64,000 nucleotides of DNA, taken from Saksenaea vasiformis B4078. Its lineage: Eukaryota; Mucoromycota; Mucoromycetes; Mucorales; Saksenaeaceae. The translations under genes and the position numbers were made by a program. The notes beneath the pieces were generated by a model. It saw nothing but the letters and a program-made list of their open reading frames with translations. It did no database searches and was not told the DNA's origin. Below are positions 51,067-62,744 of the stretch, piece by piece. The stretch is from positions 1 to 64,000 of the forward strand of contig JNDT01002401.1 in assembly GCA_000697055.1 (NCBI GenBank). Reading direction: 5' to 3'. The stretch's first letter is position 1, and each line of letters begins with the position of its first letter.

Positions 51067-52490
51067 ATGACACCCCACAAGTTATGTATGATCCCTGGTG
51101 AGTTTCTTCACAAAAATGGACAGCCCAAGACTCAACCATGCTTTTCTTTTCGTAGGACCTACCGAATGCCATGAAAATGTACTCAAGGCAATGGATACAC
51201 CTACCACTTCACATCTCGATCCGGTCGAATTCATTCCTATCTTAGGCGAAGCAATTGAGATGTCCCGAACAATAATGATGACAAAGACCGGACAACCGTT
51301 CATCGTGTCTGGTTCATGTTCTCTCGGATGGGAGATGTTGGTAAATGTTCTTGAGAAAGATGATGAAGTACTTGTCGTCAACACTGGCTACTTTGGAGAC
51401 CAAGTGGCCATCTGGTAAGACATGATACATTGTTTGTGGTCTGCTGATCTCATTCTGTATCTAGTTTGGAAACGTATGGAGCCAAGATCACACATCTTCG
51501 AGCGCCCGTCGGTGAATGTCCGAGCATAGAAAGCGTGGAAAAGGCTGTATCAAAGACCAAGTACAAAATGGTGGTTGTGATCCATGTCGATACATCGTAA
51601 GCCCTTTCACATTAGTGTTCATGGCTTTGATACAGATCGATATTTAGGACCGGTGTCCGAACGGATCTAAAGCGTGTTTCCGAAGTTGTGAAGTCTATTT
51701 CTCCGAAAACACTAGTAGCTGTGGACGGCGTGTGTTCGGTTGGTGTAGAGGAACTACGGTTCGATGACTGGCAGTTGGACGTGGTGATCACGGGAGGTCA
51801 AAAAGGCTTAGCCGCTCCCCCCGGTTTATGCGTTGTGGTTGCAAGCCAATACGCAATGCAAGTTTTGAAAGACAGAAAAACGCCGGTCCTTTTGTACTAT
51901 GCCAATTGGAATCATTGGTTGCCAGGTAAAAGGAATACTTAGAAGATTGGGAACAGCTCTAAGTGACAAAACAAATAGTTATGAAGGCTTATGAGGCGCG
52001 TAAGGGTGCATACTTCGCCACACCTTCCGTTCCGTTGGTTCGTGCGCTGCATGTATCTCTAAAACAAATGACAAGCCAACCGATGATGGAGAGATTTGAT
52101 AAACACCAAAAGGTGGCATCGGCTTTTAGAGAAACGATCAAGTCGATGGGTTTGAAGTTGATGGCTCAGCCGGAAGAGCTTGCTGCCAACAGTGTAACAA
52201 CTGCATGGTTGCCTGAGAACATCGATGCCATGCAGTTTGTTGGTGCTGTGGCCCGTAGGGGCGTAGCGATCGCTCCAGGTGTCCACCGTGAATGCGGCCC
52301 AAGGTATTTCAGAGTAGGGTAAGTCCACACAAAACATCACTTTGGTCGAGTCAAAATAATATTCCCTTTTTCCCCTGGTATTTTTAGACACATGGGCGTT
52401 TCCGTGATGGAAAGTCACCGTAAACATATAGAAATTTTATCAGCAGCTCTTGCAGAAGCATTTACGGATTTGGGTCACCGTATAGAATAA
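51067..52490 (+). CDS. Alanine-glyoxylate-type aminotransferase (class V)
   Basis: A PLP-dependent aminotransferase related to AGXT and serine-pyruvate transaminase, which converts glyoxylate plus an amino donor to glycine. The first exon is short (MTPHKLCMIPG), followed by introns near 51101, 51417, 51598, 51930 and 52321. Family features are GPTECHENVLKAMD, SCSLGWEMLVNVL, ETYGAKITHL, VVIHVDTSTG, VAVDGVCSVGVEE, the PLP-lysine segment VVITGGQKGLAAPPG, and ATPSVPLVRALHVSL. The last exon ends LGHRIE. No peroxisomal targeting tripeptide is visible at the C-terminus, so a cytosolic or mitochondrial place is possible. Length is about 385 residues, normal for the family. Confidence 0.92.
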
Positions 52491-52563
52491 AGAAATACAA
52501 GAATGGATTGAAACCGGACATCATTCTACAATATCTCTTCACTTTGTGCAACACGAAGAAAAA

Positions 52564-52857
52564 ATGTTCAACTCGGAAACGTCTTTCTTTATGACAACGG
52601 AGTTGGAATTAGCTGCTATTCACCCCCTTTTCTTCTGTTCTTACATTGCAAACGCCATGGACATTGGACAATTAGACACTGTTTATAACGATCAACCTAA
52701 AGCGAATCCTTGCTGTCCTAAGGACGACCCTACTCTCTATGGTGTTGGTGATTACGATGAAAGCATCCCATGCAACCCAACTGAACAACCGGCGCCGACG
52801 GTGACGAAGCCAGCCACGACCACAACAAATGAAAATACCAAACAAAAGGAAGCCTAA
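52564..52857 (+). CDS. Small hypothetical protein
   Basis: A short frame 74 bp after the aminotransferase stop, on the same strand. It includes NPCCPKDDPTLYGVGDYDES and a Thr/Pro-rich tail ending NTKQKEA. Several in-frame ATGs (52564, 52591, 52657) could start it. No family is recognised. It may be part of the 3' UTR of the upstream gene rather than a gene. Confidence 0.3.
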   Translation: MFNSETSFFMTTELELAAIHPLFFCSYIANAMDIGQLDTVYNDQPKANPCCPKDDPTLYGVGDYDESIPCNPTEQPAPTVTKPATTTTNENTKQKEA

Positions 52858-53559
52858 GTAGCTTCGTTTTTATATTTGATTCATACCACCCTACTTATTT
52901 GTGAATACTCTATTGCTTTTGTTTGATTCATGTACACTTGACTAGTTTTTTCGTTGTGGGGAAATACAATACAGGTGTGAATGACACGAAATCCAAAGGC
53001 GAATTTGTTATACATGACGTTTACGTATTCCTTGCGCTAGATATCAAAAAACTTTTGACATAAGCAGTTGCATGAGAAATATGTTTTATGCTTCACCCTT
53101 CTTGCCTGAACGTGGGTTGAAAGGACGTAGCTAGAAGGCTTCAGTGATCTAGGTAATCCAGCACGAAGTGTAATCTACAATCTGTGTACGTATTGTACAT
53201 GACAGCAAGCACCAGTAAAGATATGAACAAATCATAATAGCGACACATCAAAAAATTATTTTATTCTCTTTGTTATCATTTTTCAAAAACGCCGATCGAA
53301 GACGTGTTCCTCTTGTATTCTGATGGATAATCTTCCCTAAGCAAGCAATCCTGCAAAGGCGAAAAATACTTACTCAGAACAACATTGCCAATTTCTTCCA
53401 TTTTCATCATCGACAACACTTCTGCATCGACCTCTGTTTCGTCATCGATCGCCGCAACAGCTTTGGCAACGGGGTCGCTGTCAACGGTGTTGTCATCGGC
53501 AATTTATTTTTCGATCTCCGATATGATCTTGTCCGGATTGTAGGGCGTCTCTTACTTCT
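52858..53559. other. Intergenic region with a decayed coding fragment
   Basis: Minus-strand sequence at about 53370-53540 has coding character (VDSDPVAKAVAAIDDETEVD) but contains an in-frame stop and no clear start or splice context. It looks like a pseudogene fragment of unknown family. Confidence 0.35.
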
Positions 53560-54200
53560 CTAAATCCTACGAAAAGCTGCCAACGCAACAGCAACTAACC
53601 GCAGTTAGATTTTCTTACAAATAGCGCGATCCGATCGTTGATGGGTGGCGTCATGTAACACGGTCCGACGAATTTCGCTTCACAGCACGCCGTTGTAAGG
53701 TTAGCAGCGGTTACGCCGTCAGAAGAAAAGGCGACAGCTTCCAGCGACGTCATTTAGCGAGAAAGTAAAAGCTTGGCTGGGATGGTAGTGATGCCGCGGG
53801 GTTGTTTCTGGGCTGGCGGTCTAGAGCTGCTTGTCGTCATGCATGGAAAGACCGATCAAAGGTCTATATCGTGCTTGCACAAGCATCTTCCTTCCATGGT
53901 TAAGATACATAGGAAGAGGACAAAGAGTCCATTTTCTAGGAAGACAGTGCAACGTATCGTACTAGAAAGGGAAACGCAAGATAAAAAAAAATATATCGCG
54001 GAAGATCCGTTGAATGAAGTAGACGGCGGAAAGCCCAGACCGCTACCCAATCGACTATCTGCGGGGTGCCTTAAAGGAGCGTAACGCCGATTGAAGACAT
54101 CACATCCGCAACTCCGTGCAACTTATTGCGGTACTGCAGAAGAATGGCCTAGGTTCGCCAGGGGATTGTTGGATCACCTTGGTGTGGGAATGCCTCAGAG
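53560..54200 (+). pseudogene. Tc1/mariner transposase relic 2
   Basis: Transposase remnants spread over all three frames: RSDEFRF near 53668, then GCFWAGGLELLVVMHGKTDQ, where the family has GCF or ACF followed by GxGP. The catalytic Asp and Glu loops are eroded. It differs from the intact Tc1 copy and from relic 1 in wording, so it is likely another old lineage. Confidence 0.65.
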
Positions 54201-54344
54201 AACCAGGTGCATCATACTCGTTACTGATACTTTTTGCATTTCTTAATACAGAATGAATACTGGATTTGGAATAAATATTTGCATCAAATAAATATCACAT
54301 TACCTTCAAGTTGAATAAATTTAGCGCTGGAAAGTGATGCGTCT

Positions 54345-54490
54345 TTGCGGTGAGAAGTGGTTTATTTTGCGTCAATCCAAGGAATAGTTTGCACTCTGGG
54401 CAATCAATTATTTCCTTAGCGCAAACTCGGTTCTTCATGGACGCATAGTTTATTTAGAGTAGCGTAAAAAGTTGTTCAATAAACAATAAA
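54345..54490 (-). repeat. Isolated foldback copy of the dispersed family (copy G)
   Basis: TTAGCGCAAACTCGGTTCTT, GACGCATAGTTTATTTAGAG and TAGCGTAAAAAG...TTCAATAAAC are the reverse complement of the left end of copy A. An imperfect partner (GGTTTATTTTGCGTC) sits at the other side. Only the foldback module is present, as in a MITE. Confidence 0.65.
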
Positions 54491-54582
54491 TCTACACTTG
54501 TTCCCATGTTTTCTTAAATTTTCAAGAATTTTCATTGAGCCACTCCAGAGAGAAGAGCAACTGTATTTATTCTGTTTCCTTT

Positions 54583-55827
54583 TTACAAGGTGTGGCGGAC
54601 GCTCCAAACACGGATGACATTATCAGAGTGACCGGAAAATAGAGTATTTCCATCAGCAGACCATGCCAATGACAAACAATCTGGCTCCTGGCGCTTTGTC
54701 GACAACGGGAATTCTGGTTTCAATGTATCGATAAGTTCCTTTGATTCGAGATCCCAGATCTTGATGCTGGATCCAATGGCAGCACAAAGCCAGTAATGGC
54801 AGGGAGAGAAGCACAAATTGTGGATGATGCCATTAGCTTCAAGAGAGTACAGGTGCTTGGCATCTTTCAGGTCCCATAACATGACGGAGCCGTCTTTGCC
54901 ACCAGATGCACAGAGAGAACCATCAGGAGAAATCGTGATCGTTTGGACATAGCCATTGTGTCCAATAAAATTGGCTCGCAGTTTCATCTTGCCGAGCTCC
55001 CACACCTATCCAACCAGTTTAAGATATACGAATATTCCCCAAAAAAGAAAATTTACCTTGACCAGCTTATCCCAGCCAGCAGAAACAATCAGGGGATCGG
55101 CGGGATTAGGCGAGAAACGCACACAAGAAACCCAATCGGAATGACCACCTTCAGTGAGGCTATATTTGCATTCACCCAAGGTGTTCCACAACTTAATCGA
55201 TTTGTCACGTGATCCCGAGACAATTTGACGATTATCGGCAGAAAAAGCGACGGATAAAACATCATTTTCGTGACCTACAAATCGACGCGTAGTGGTTCCT
55301 GTGTTCAAGTCCCATAATCTAAGCGTCTTGTCCCAAGATGCTGACAGCACAAATTGGCCGTCCGAAGATATCGCCAGGTCTTGAACGAAATGGTTATGGC
55401 CCAAAAGAGATTTACGAGGAACACCATAGTTAATTTCATCCCTGCAAGGAGGGCAATCGTGAGCAATTTTTCTTTTCAGAAAAATGGCATTCACCTCAAC
55501 TATGAGGTGCTCAACCATCTCTTTTTGAAACCAAAAAGCTAAAAGAAAAGAAAAAAAAATTTTACCTTGATGGTCAAGGTATTAGTCAACACGATTCAGA
55601 ACTACTTCATTCTCAAACCTGACTAAAGTCCAGACGATCAACGATTTATCTATTGCAATCATGAGTAACACTGCTTCTGATGTTTCCCTTCGACATACCG
55701 CGTGAAGCCGAAACAAGAGTATCGGGTGCTTCAGAAGAAGTGACGATGGCAGTAACTTTGAAAGCATCATTTAGATTCTACTACGCATTGGTTGCCCTAA
55801 ATTACCCCATCCACCGTGTCCTAACAT
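54583..55827 (-). CDS. RACK1/CPC2: RACK1 orthologue, seven-bladed WD40 ribosomal scaffold
   Basis: A WD40 protein that sits on the 40S ribosomal head and anchors signalling proteins. Exon reading gives [143 protein letters not shown] and [13 protein letters not shown] before the stop at 54583. These match RACK1 blade by blade. Introns include about 55006-55056, 55442-55618 (177 bp, long for this window) and one near 55665-55705. The first exon is uncertain: a candidate ATG at 55827 does not splice cleanly to the next exon. Confidence 0.92.
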
Positions 55828-57245
55828 TATATCAGTAAAACGTCATACCATAAGCGTGCAAATCCATTTATTTACCTGTCAATTGTCCTCGGAAATCCAT
55901 GGAGTAAGTATGTTTGAAATAAGCAGTAATGAAGCGAGAGGGACGAAAAGTTTTCAGTCTACAGTAATCATACACTTCATTTTGCACCCAAAGCTTTCGG
56001 TGTTTGAACGAGAAATTAGGCGTGTGGCTTTGATGACGTTCTTCCTCAACTTGAGTTCAAATTGAATTGACGAGTTGGGTAGGAACCGCGTCGTGGATGG
56101 GACCTGAGTCATGATCGGATAAGTTGATTTAGTACAGAGAATTGAGACCTCACAGTTTTCACAATAAGGTTAGCAATAAACTGCGCCTTTCGAACATGGT
56201 AGACTGCAAGGAACTGTCAACTAGCCTCCCGGTTGAACGCTGGAAGAGGTTCATAAGAACTATTCTCAAATATGTGAAATAGTACTGACGACATTTACTT
56301 ATCTATAAAGGCTGTTTCTATGGACAACCGGACAGGCGATTTGTTCCGAACTAAGGCTGTTTATTTTCACACGACTGCCGGCGTGTTAAAGTTTAACTAA
56401 AATATATAAAACGTAAGAATGAAAAATGACGCTGCAACGAGCTTAAGGCTGACCTGCAACATGGTGGCTCTGATATCCATTTCCTTCCACATGGTGCTAG
56501 AAAGCGTAGCGCATTGATTATATGAAACGAGATGTGTGACATTCTCATAGCATGATACTCTTACACCGTAGCCGTAAACGGATCAATATACGTTGTAAAT
56601 GGTAAAACCTATTACCTTTTGTCTTTGTAATAGTTGCTTCTTGTGAAACGACATGTGAGTCTTATCACTATTTATTAAAGTATAAAAATGAAGCAGAAGA
56701 AAAGAAGCTTGGTTCTGATTGTCAAATTAAGATGGTAAATGGAACACTTCTATGTTACTATGATCTTTTCTCTTTGTTTTCCCAATGCGGGCTATGCAGA
56801 TCCTTTTCATTTCGGATAAATATTTTAAGGACCAATCTTTTTCGTTTGGGTGATGACAAATGATCACCAGTGACGCCAACGTCCTTTGCATCTTTGGATC
56901 ATTTCTCTGCTGAGTTGCAAATAAAATGAGATTGGGTCTAGCGTGGATTAGTGAAATGATAATAAGGGTGGTGACACTGCATGCATATTCTGCCCAGCAG
57001 CGGACCTAGGTATGGACCAATGGTAGGCCGACCTTGCTATTGTGCAGAACAAATACCTTGCCGGGTAAACAATTTACAGAACTTCCTCCGGATTAACAAC
57101 ATGGCGCCGGTGCGCAGATGAGAATGTAGTGGACCTGGATCACATGAATTCAATGATTTGAGTTTAATAACTAAAAGACCAATCTTTTGTTTGTTTTTTT
57201 TCTTTCTTCTCTCTACACTTCTTCTCTTCTGCTCATGCCCTCATC
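55828..57245. other. Gene-poor spacer upstream of the PH-domain gene
   Basis: No gene or repeat is recognised. A strong T/C-rich run (about 57185-57240) precedes the ATG at 57246 and probably belongs to the promoter or leader of that gene. Confidence 0.45.
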
Positions 57246-58940
57246 ATGGCACAAACGCTAACGGATACGTTCGAGCATGATATGATTTCTTCAGGTAAAC
57301 TGAAGTCAATGATTACCGTCGTGTGGCAGATGCTAAAAATTCCATGTAGCTGACATCCCATCTATCTTGCTATCGAATTTATCACTTGGACACTGCATAC
57401 CTGTCTTTGAAAAGAAGAGTATCGACATACCAAAGTTCCTAGCCATGTCCGAACCTATCGACTTTGCGAATCTCGGCATATCCGATCCTGGTGATTGTCA
57501 TCGACTCGCCTCTTTCGTTCGAACAGTTCATACTCGTCTCGGATACTCCTACGCGACCTATTCGGCGTCCATGCTTTCACTTTCTACCACGCTCAGTTCA
57601 CCATCTGCAGGTTTATCCACGCCGCTAGACAGCTGCCTCACATGCGAACCGGAATTGTTCCTGGAAAGCGACGATCATGAGGCCGGTCAACAATTTCTCA
57701 TGCGTGTTGTAGATGCTGCGTTGCCGTGGCTTACAGTACAACATCAACAACAACAACAACATTTGTCCTCCTTACCACCCGTCGTAGCTCCGCCTTTTTC
57801 CAAATCTGACTTAATGACGGGTACCCCGCTTGCAACACAGACACCGACTACGCCCACTTTCAAGGGCAAGCGTTCATTAAGAGATTCCACAATTTCTTCC
57901 ATCAGTGGCAGCACGACAATTATCGGTGGAGATTCCAGCGCACCATCTCCACCACCTCCCTATGAGCCACCTTCCTCGCCCACCCGGCGGCTCCGATCCC
58001 CACGCAAGACGCCCCGTCCTACATCTTTACCAGCTTGTCTATGTCCGCCGTCATTATCATCAACATCTGCCACATCCGTACCACCACCTCCGTGCATTCC
58101 AGGAGATGCAAATCATCTGCGCCCCCCGCCGTCACCTGCAGCTTCGCCAACAGGAGAAAACCACGACTCGGTCATGCTGAAGCGATGGGAACGATGTAAA
58201 TCCATGGTGCTGCCACGTGAAGAAGAAGGAAGAGAGGAATTACCGCCTTATAAATGTACGGTATTCAAAATGGGTTACATTCATATGAAACGCGAGATGG
58301 ATGGCCCTGGCATCAGAAGTCGATGGCGATACTGGAGGTAGGAAAAAAAACATTTACCCATCATCTAGTACAACCACTTTAAGCTATCTATCAGTATACT
58401 AACAAACAAGCTTAATCTTGTTCCTTTAGGAAAGTCTACGCTGAGCTTTGGGGAACTGTCCTACGTATCTATCGGGTCGCACCAAAAGACACAGAGAATC
58501 ATTATTTACCCCGCTTACCATTCTTTCATCGCTGGCGCCGACAGTACTGTACTCCGATTGCGACGATCTCTCTTGGCGGAGCCGAAGCAAGCCGGGCACT
58601 TGATTATTTCAAGCGACCAAATGCACTCCGGCTGACGACATCGGAAGGTCATCAAATGCTTATCCGACTACCGACCCATATCGAGATGGTTTCATGGGTT
58701 GAACACCTGCAAGCAGGTAAGGATTAAAAAAATTTTTGCACCTCAATCGACAGTAGTTTCACACTAAACGGGGTTTGTGTAGCCATCAATATATCCTTGG
58801 ACCTCGAATATCGTCCAATGCCAAGATTCATCACTTTACCAGTTCGTGGTTTGAATGGACCCATCTTGACCGCCCGAGCCATTGAACTGGAACGGGCGCG
58901 TGACCAGCGTCGAAGAGAGCAGGGCGAATCTCTTCTATAA
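57246..58940 (+). CDS. PH-domain protein with proline-rich middle
   Basis: Four exons starting MAQTLTDTFEHDMISS at 57246, with introns near 57294, 58338 and 58717. The first 130 residues have no named domain. A low-complexity middle has short Gln runs and many prolines (SAPSPPPPYEPPSSP, SVPPPPCIPG), which could bind SH3 or WW domains. The C-terminal half is a pleckstrin homology-type domain: TVFKMGYIHMKREM, WRYWRKVYAELWGTVLRIYR, the SLGGAEASRALDYFKRPN strand region, and HIEMVSWVEHLQAAINISLD as the closing helix. The tail ends RREQGESLL. It most likely binds phosphoinositides or a membrane protein and acts as an adaptor in polarity or signalling. The exact orthologue is not identified. Confidence 0.82.
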
Positions 58941-60746
58941 TAGACTGACAGCTACGAACAGAAAAGTGCTGTAACCACTGTAAATAGTAACAAATCAACT
59001 TTGCCGCTGTGTATACATACATCCTCCGTTATTAAATTTCATGCTTTTTTAACCTATTTTGATTGCTATGCATTTACAAACAGAGCTAATATGTTTATGA
59101 AAACGCTTCCGAAATTCTTGTTTTTTTTTCCTTTTTCTTTGCAAACAAATGCTAACATCGAAAGTTAAAAAGGAAAACACTCCTTTTCCAGCTTGCACTG
59201 CTAGAGAAAAAAGATAGCGATCATGAATGCATAATGCAATCAACCGCTTCGATTTTGTCCTTACAGAGCAGATAATGATTAAATCGATAGATGGTGATGA
59301 TCGACTGACAGCTTGAAAATGCAAATGCAACGATCAGATGGATCTTTTTAGCCCCTGAAGACACGCATCAAACTTCCAGAGTCCTCCCTCACCATTGCCT
59401 ATCCTTTCTTGTCTGGGATTTTCAAACAACATCATCAATTTTTCCGGTTAGACTTAATATAAACAAGTTTATCTTTGCTTCATGGAGTACCCAATGTGAG
59501 ACACAAACAAGCATTGTTCCCAAAATGTCAAAAGGAGTCCTTTTTGACATCCGCAGAAATATCTGGATCGTTTAACTAGTATTCTGCATACCTCAATCTT
59601 CGTATCCGGACATTGAATTTCTTTTCAAATCTTCATACAAAATGCAGCGATTTTCTTCAAGACTTTCAAAAGAAGGAGGTCCCTGGTAATCCACGTGAAC
59701 AAAATGCACAACCATGAAATTGGTCGAGAGAGTACCCGATCTTTTGACCCTCAAGAACCGGTGGACCATCTGACTTTTGACGCCATACTCAACGTATACC
59801 CATTGACATAACTCCTTTGCTGACTTCTTCTTTTTCGCATTGTCACTTATCTTTTTTTGCACGTACTACTGTTTTTTCGCTTACAGTCCTTTCTCTTATA
59901 ATCTCAGATTGGGGTCAAAGGCAAAGGAGCCAAATAATGAAGCAAAATGGTGATCATAGAGATATGAATGTCAATCGGACAAACTGCGTATAGCTATCGG
60001 AATGGGACGGAGATTACTTCTCTGGAACAAACCCAATTATCTGACAGGTACAGAGCCTCATGCTATACCCAAAGAGAGCAGACGATAGATGCTATGCGTA
60101 GGGGAGAAGCGAGAAATCTTGTAGGAGGAGGCTTTTCCTGCTCAATATACTGCGAAGAAATAAAAAAAGAGAATGGACCGATTGGGCCAATCATATCAGA
60201 ATCATATGGAATAGGAAGCGGGGTCATCTTCTTGACATAGACACTACATTCATTACAAGAAAAAAAAAAGGGAAGCGTTGCAAAAGGATGAGCACCTGGT
60301 AACTAGAGCGTTGGCTGCAGCGACACATGTATCTCTATTCATGCATACACAGACGTCACCTCGATGCTGGCAATTATATCAAGCGATAGATCAATTCTCT
60401 TTTCTTAGGCGCTTTTCCATAAATGAAAGAAGATATTGCGTAGACAGATTGATGCAAGACACTACTGTTAATGGGAATACCTAGCTGTCATGGGCGCGAC
60501 TTCAAACAAGTTCACTATTAGCAAACTGTGACTTCTGTGTTACCCCAAGGCATGCATCCGTTGGTTTGTGCAGGATCAATGTGATGTGTAAGCCATGCGA
60601 CCTGCGTAATAACCCCAACCCGACTGTTTGTGGTGTGATTGATCGTCGCAATTGCTTCGCAGCGTTTTAGTGTTTGTGTAACAATTAATACTGCAACAGC
60701 CGGCAGACCTGCCAGTCCGATGCATTATACAATGTACAAGTCGTGA
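58941..60746. other. Gene-poor intergenic region
   Basis: Short frames only. A minus-strand frame at 59593-59862 (AKELCQWVYVEYGVKSQMVH) has some coding flavour but no ATG or known family, and may be a transposon remnant. Nothing else is supported. Confidence 0.4.
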
Positions 60747-61720
60747 TTATATCATTTCTAAATCGTTGACATCCTCAGCATCATCGGATTCTTGCTCCGC
60801 TGCCATAGGATACTTTTCTTGATACTCTAAGCATCTCTTTTCCAATGTATCGATAAAACCAGGTACACCTGTTTTTGCTGCCCAATTGACAACAGCAGAA
60901 GGGATATTGCCCTACGAGAACAAAATGAGTAACCCCCAAGTGTCAAAATAAATCTGGTCTCTGCACCCGCCCAAATCATGATAAACCACGACAATTATAT
61001 TCTTCTCTTTCGTTACCTTTGGATCATCATAATAATCCATCAAAAGACGACAGCCTTCTCCGGATTCATCGGTAGTGAGACACATGTTCTGAAAATAAGA
61101 GTCGATCCGGATCACGCCTTTGCTTTCGGGATAATTCATCGCCGCTGAGACAGATTCCGCCAGAATGACTTCATAACGTTTTCCCTGATGTCGCACCGCC
61201 TTCCGAAGCGTTCTATAGACATAGTCGCGATTACTCAGCGGCCAGGGGTACCGTAGTTCGTAGTGATGACAAATGTCATAAGCATCGTGAATGGCAATGG
61301 CTTCGTACGATAACATGTACTTGTCCCATGTCTTGCGATACTCGAAGTCGAGATAAACATTGGCTAGCACTTCCGGTTTAATATTGCGCCAACCACCCAG
61401 TACTCGGTATTCGTACAGAGCCGGATTTTTTGTTAAGGCGTGCCGACGATACACTGTCCAACCACCATGTTGAACGTAGAATTCCCATCCCTCCAACAAA
61501 GCTGATTCATTGTCAAATTCCAAAACGTAATGCCGGACGTGTTGCATTGCTGGCTTACGCAAAACCGTAGAGCCCTATTTTCTTCTTTTTTTTTTCTTTC
61601 CCCTTGCCTTCCTTTTTTCTTGTCCACTGTGGCAACCCGTTTCGGCCATGCAACGCTGTTGTCCAATGAAAAACGCGGAACATAGTAATCCACCTGACAC
61701 CGGAAAAAATAATAGTCCAT
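60747..61720 (-). CDS. START-domain lipid-transfer protein (PCTP/STARD7-like)
   Basis: A START-domain protein that probably carries a phospholipid between membranes. A short first exon (MDYYFFRCQ, 61694-61720) joins across an intron of about 130 bp to PAMQHVRHYVLEF. START features follow: GWTVYRRHALTKNPALYEYR, NVYLDFEYRKTWDKYMLSYE, HHYELRYPWPLSNRDYVYRT, VIRIDSYFQNMCLTTD and CRLLMDYYDDPKG, then GNIPSAVVNWAAKTGVPGFI across a second intron at about 60912-61020. The tail is acidic and ends NDLEMI. The phrase YPWPLSNRDYVY is characteristic of the PCTP, STARD7 and STARD10 branch. The first exon is the weakest part of the model. Confidence 0.87.
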
Positions 61721-62094
61721 TACGCGTTGACCAGGTGATGCTGGTCCGTTGGTGTGACAACATCAACAAAATCGATTGTCCGAACCGCTGTGCATTGCTT
61801 TGAGTAAATTGACGAAGGCTTAACAGAGAGACACAAGGAAAGACTTTTTGATAATAGACGCTTTTCTTAGCATTTATCTAGAAAGCTGAAATGCATTATA
61901 ATAGAAAGAAACGAGATGAAAGATTATGCATTCTTTCTGAGGTCAAAAAAATAAGATCACCTTTTTTTTTCTTTTGACAGGTTAGATCCCGGGCAGCTGA
62001 TTTACCGGCCGAACATTTATGACAAACTTATATTTTTCATCCGATCAGGCGAAAACAATGGATAAATCGTTCTCATGCTCAGACAGATGTCAGA

Positions 62095-62102
62095 TATATA
62101 AA
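62095..62102 (+). promoter_or_regulatory. TATA box
   Basis: TATATAAA, 72 bp before the ATG at 62175, is followed by a T/C-rich leader. Position and sequence fit a core promoter of a highly expressed gene. Confidence 0.6.
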
Positions 62103-62174
62103 GTCCCAATCCTCAATTCGTTTTCTTTCACAGCGCAAACAAACAATTTTTTCGCTTATTCTATCTACTAAACA

Positions 62175-62744
62175 ATGTCAGCAAAGAACGGTCTTACCAT
62201 TGAAGAATTTGTCGCCGACTGGCATGTCCGCTTGACATGGATCGCTTTCTTCACTCTTTGGGTCCTTTGGGGTCTGGTTTACTTTATCCGTCATGCTATT
62301 GGCGATACCGATAAACCCACTCCTGCTCCTCAAGATCCAGAAGTTGCAGCCAAACCAAAGTGGAAGCCTGAAAGTGGATTCCATGTAAGCAGTTTTTATT
62401 TATTCTACTTATAAATCTAACAATCGCTTATTTTGTAGGGACGTCTCGCTAATGCTCACCGTGTTCTATTCGAAAACACTCTCTTGCTTTTGTCCGTTTT
62501 GGTTATTAACACACTGGGAGCCGCCTCCACTCGAGCAGTAATGATCCTCACCTGGATGTAAGCATTCAAATAGCGTCATTAAGAAACAAACTAATCGTCT
62601 TTCTATAGTTACTTTGGTTTCACTGTGGTGTTCGCCTTCTCCGAAATCGGCGTTGAACACAGATTTATCCGCTTAATCTATAGCGCTGTATTCTATGGTA
62701 TCACGCTCGCCATCGGTGGCCTTGCCTTCCAACAAGGATGGTAA
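62175..62744 (+). CDS. Four-helix membrane protein, MAPEG-like
   Basis: Three exons (62175 to about 62383, about 62439-62556, about 62609-62744) give about 154 residues. Four hydrophobic segments are seen: LTWIAFFTLWVLWGLVYFI, LLLLSVLVINTLGA, YFGFTVVFAFSEIG and FYGITLAIGGLAFQ. The motif GRLANAHRVLFENTLLLL at the start of helix 2 resembles the RxxRAHxNxxE motif of MAPEG proteins, membrane enzymes of eicosanoid and glutathione metabolism. A Pro-rich loop separates helices 1 and 2. Enzyme activity is not established for the fungal relatives. A TATA box and pyrimidine-rich leader point to strong expression. It is divergently arranged with the START-domain gene. Confidence 0.8.

Noticed and set aside
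55442..55618. U24-type snoRNA in the RACK1 intron
   Set aside because: No TGATGA C box paired with a CTGA D box and terminal stem could be found.
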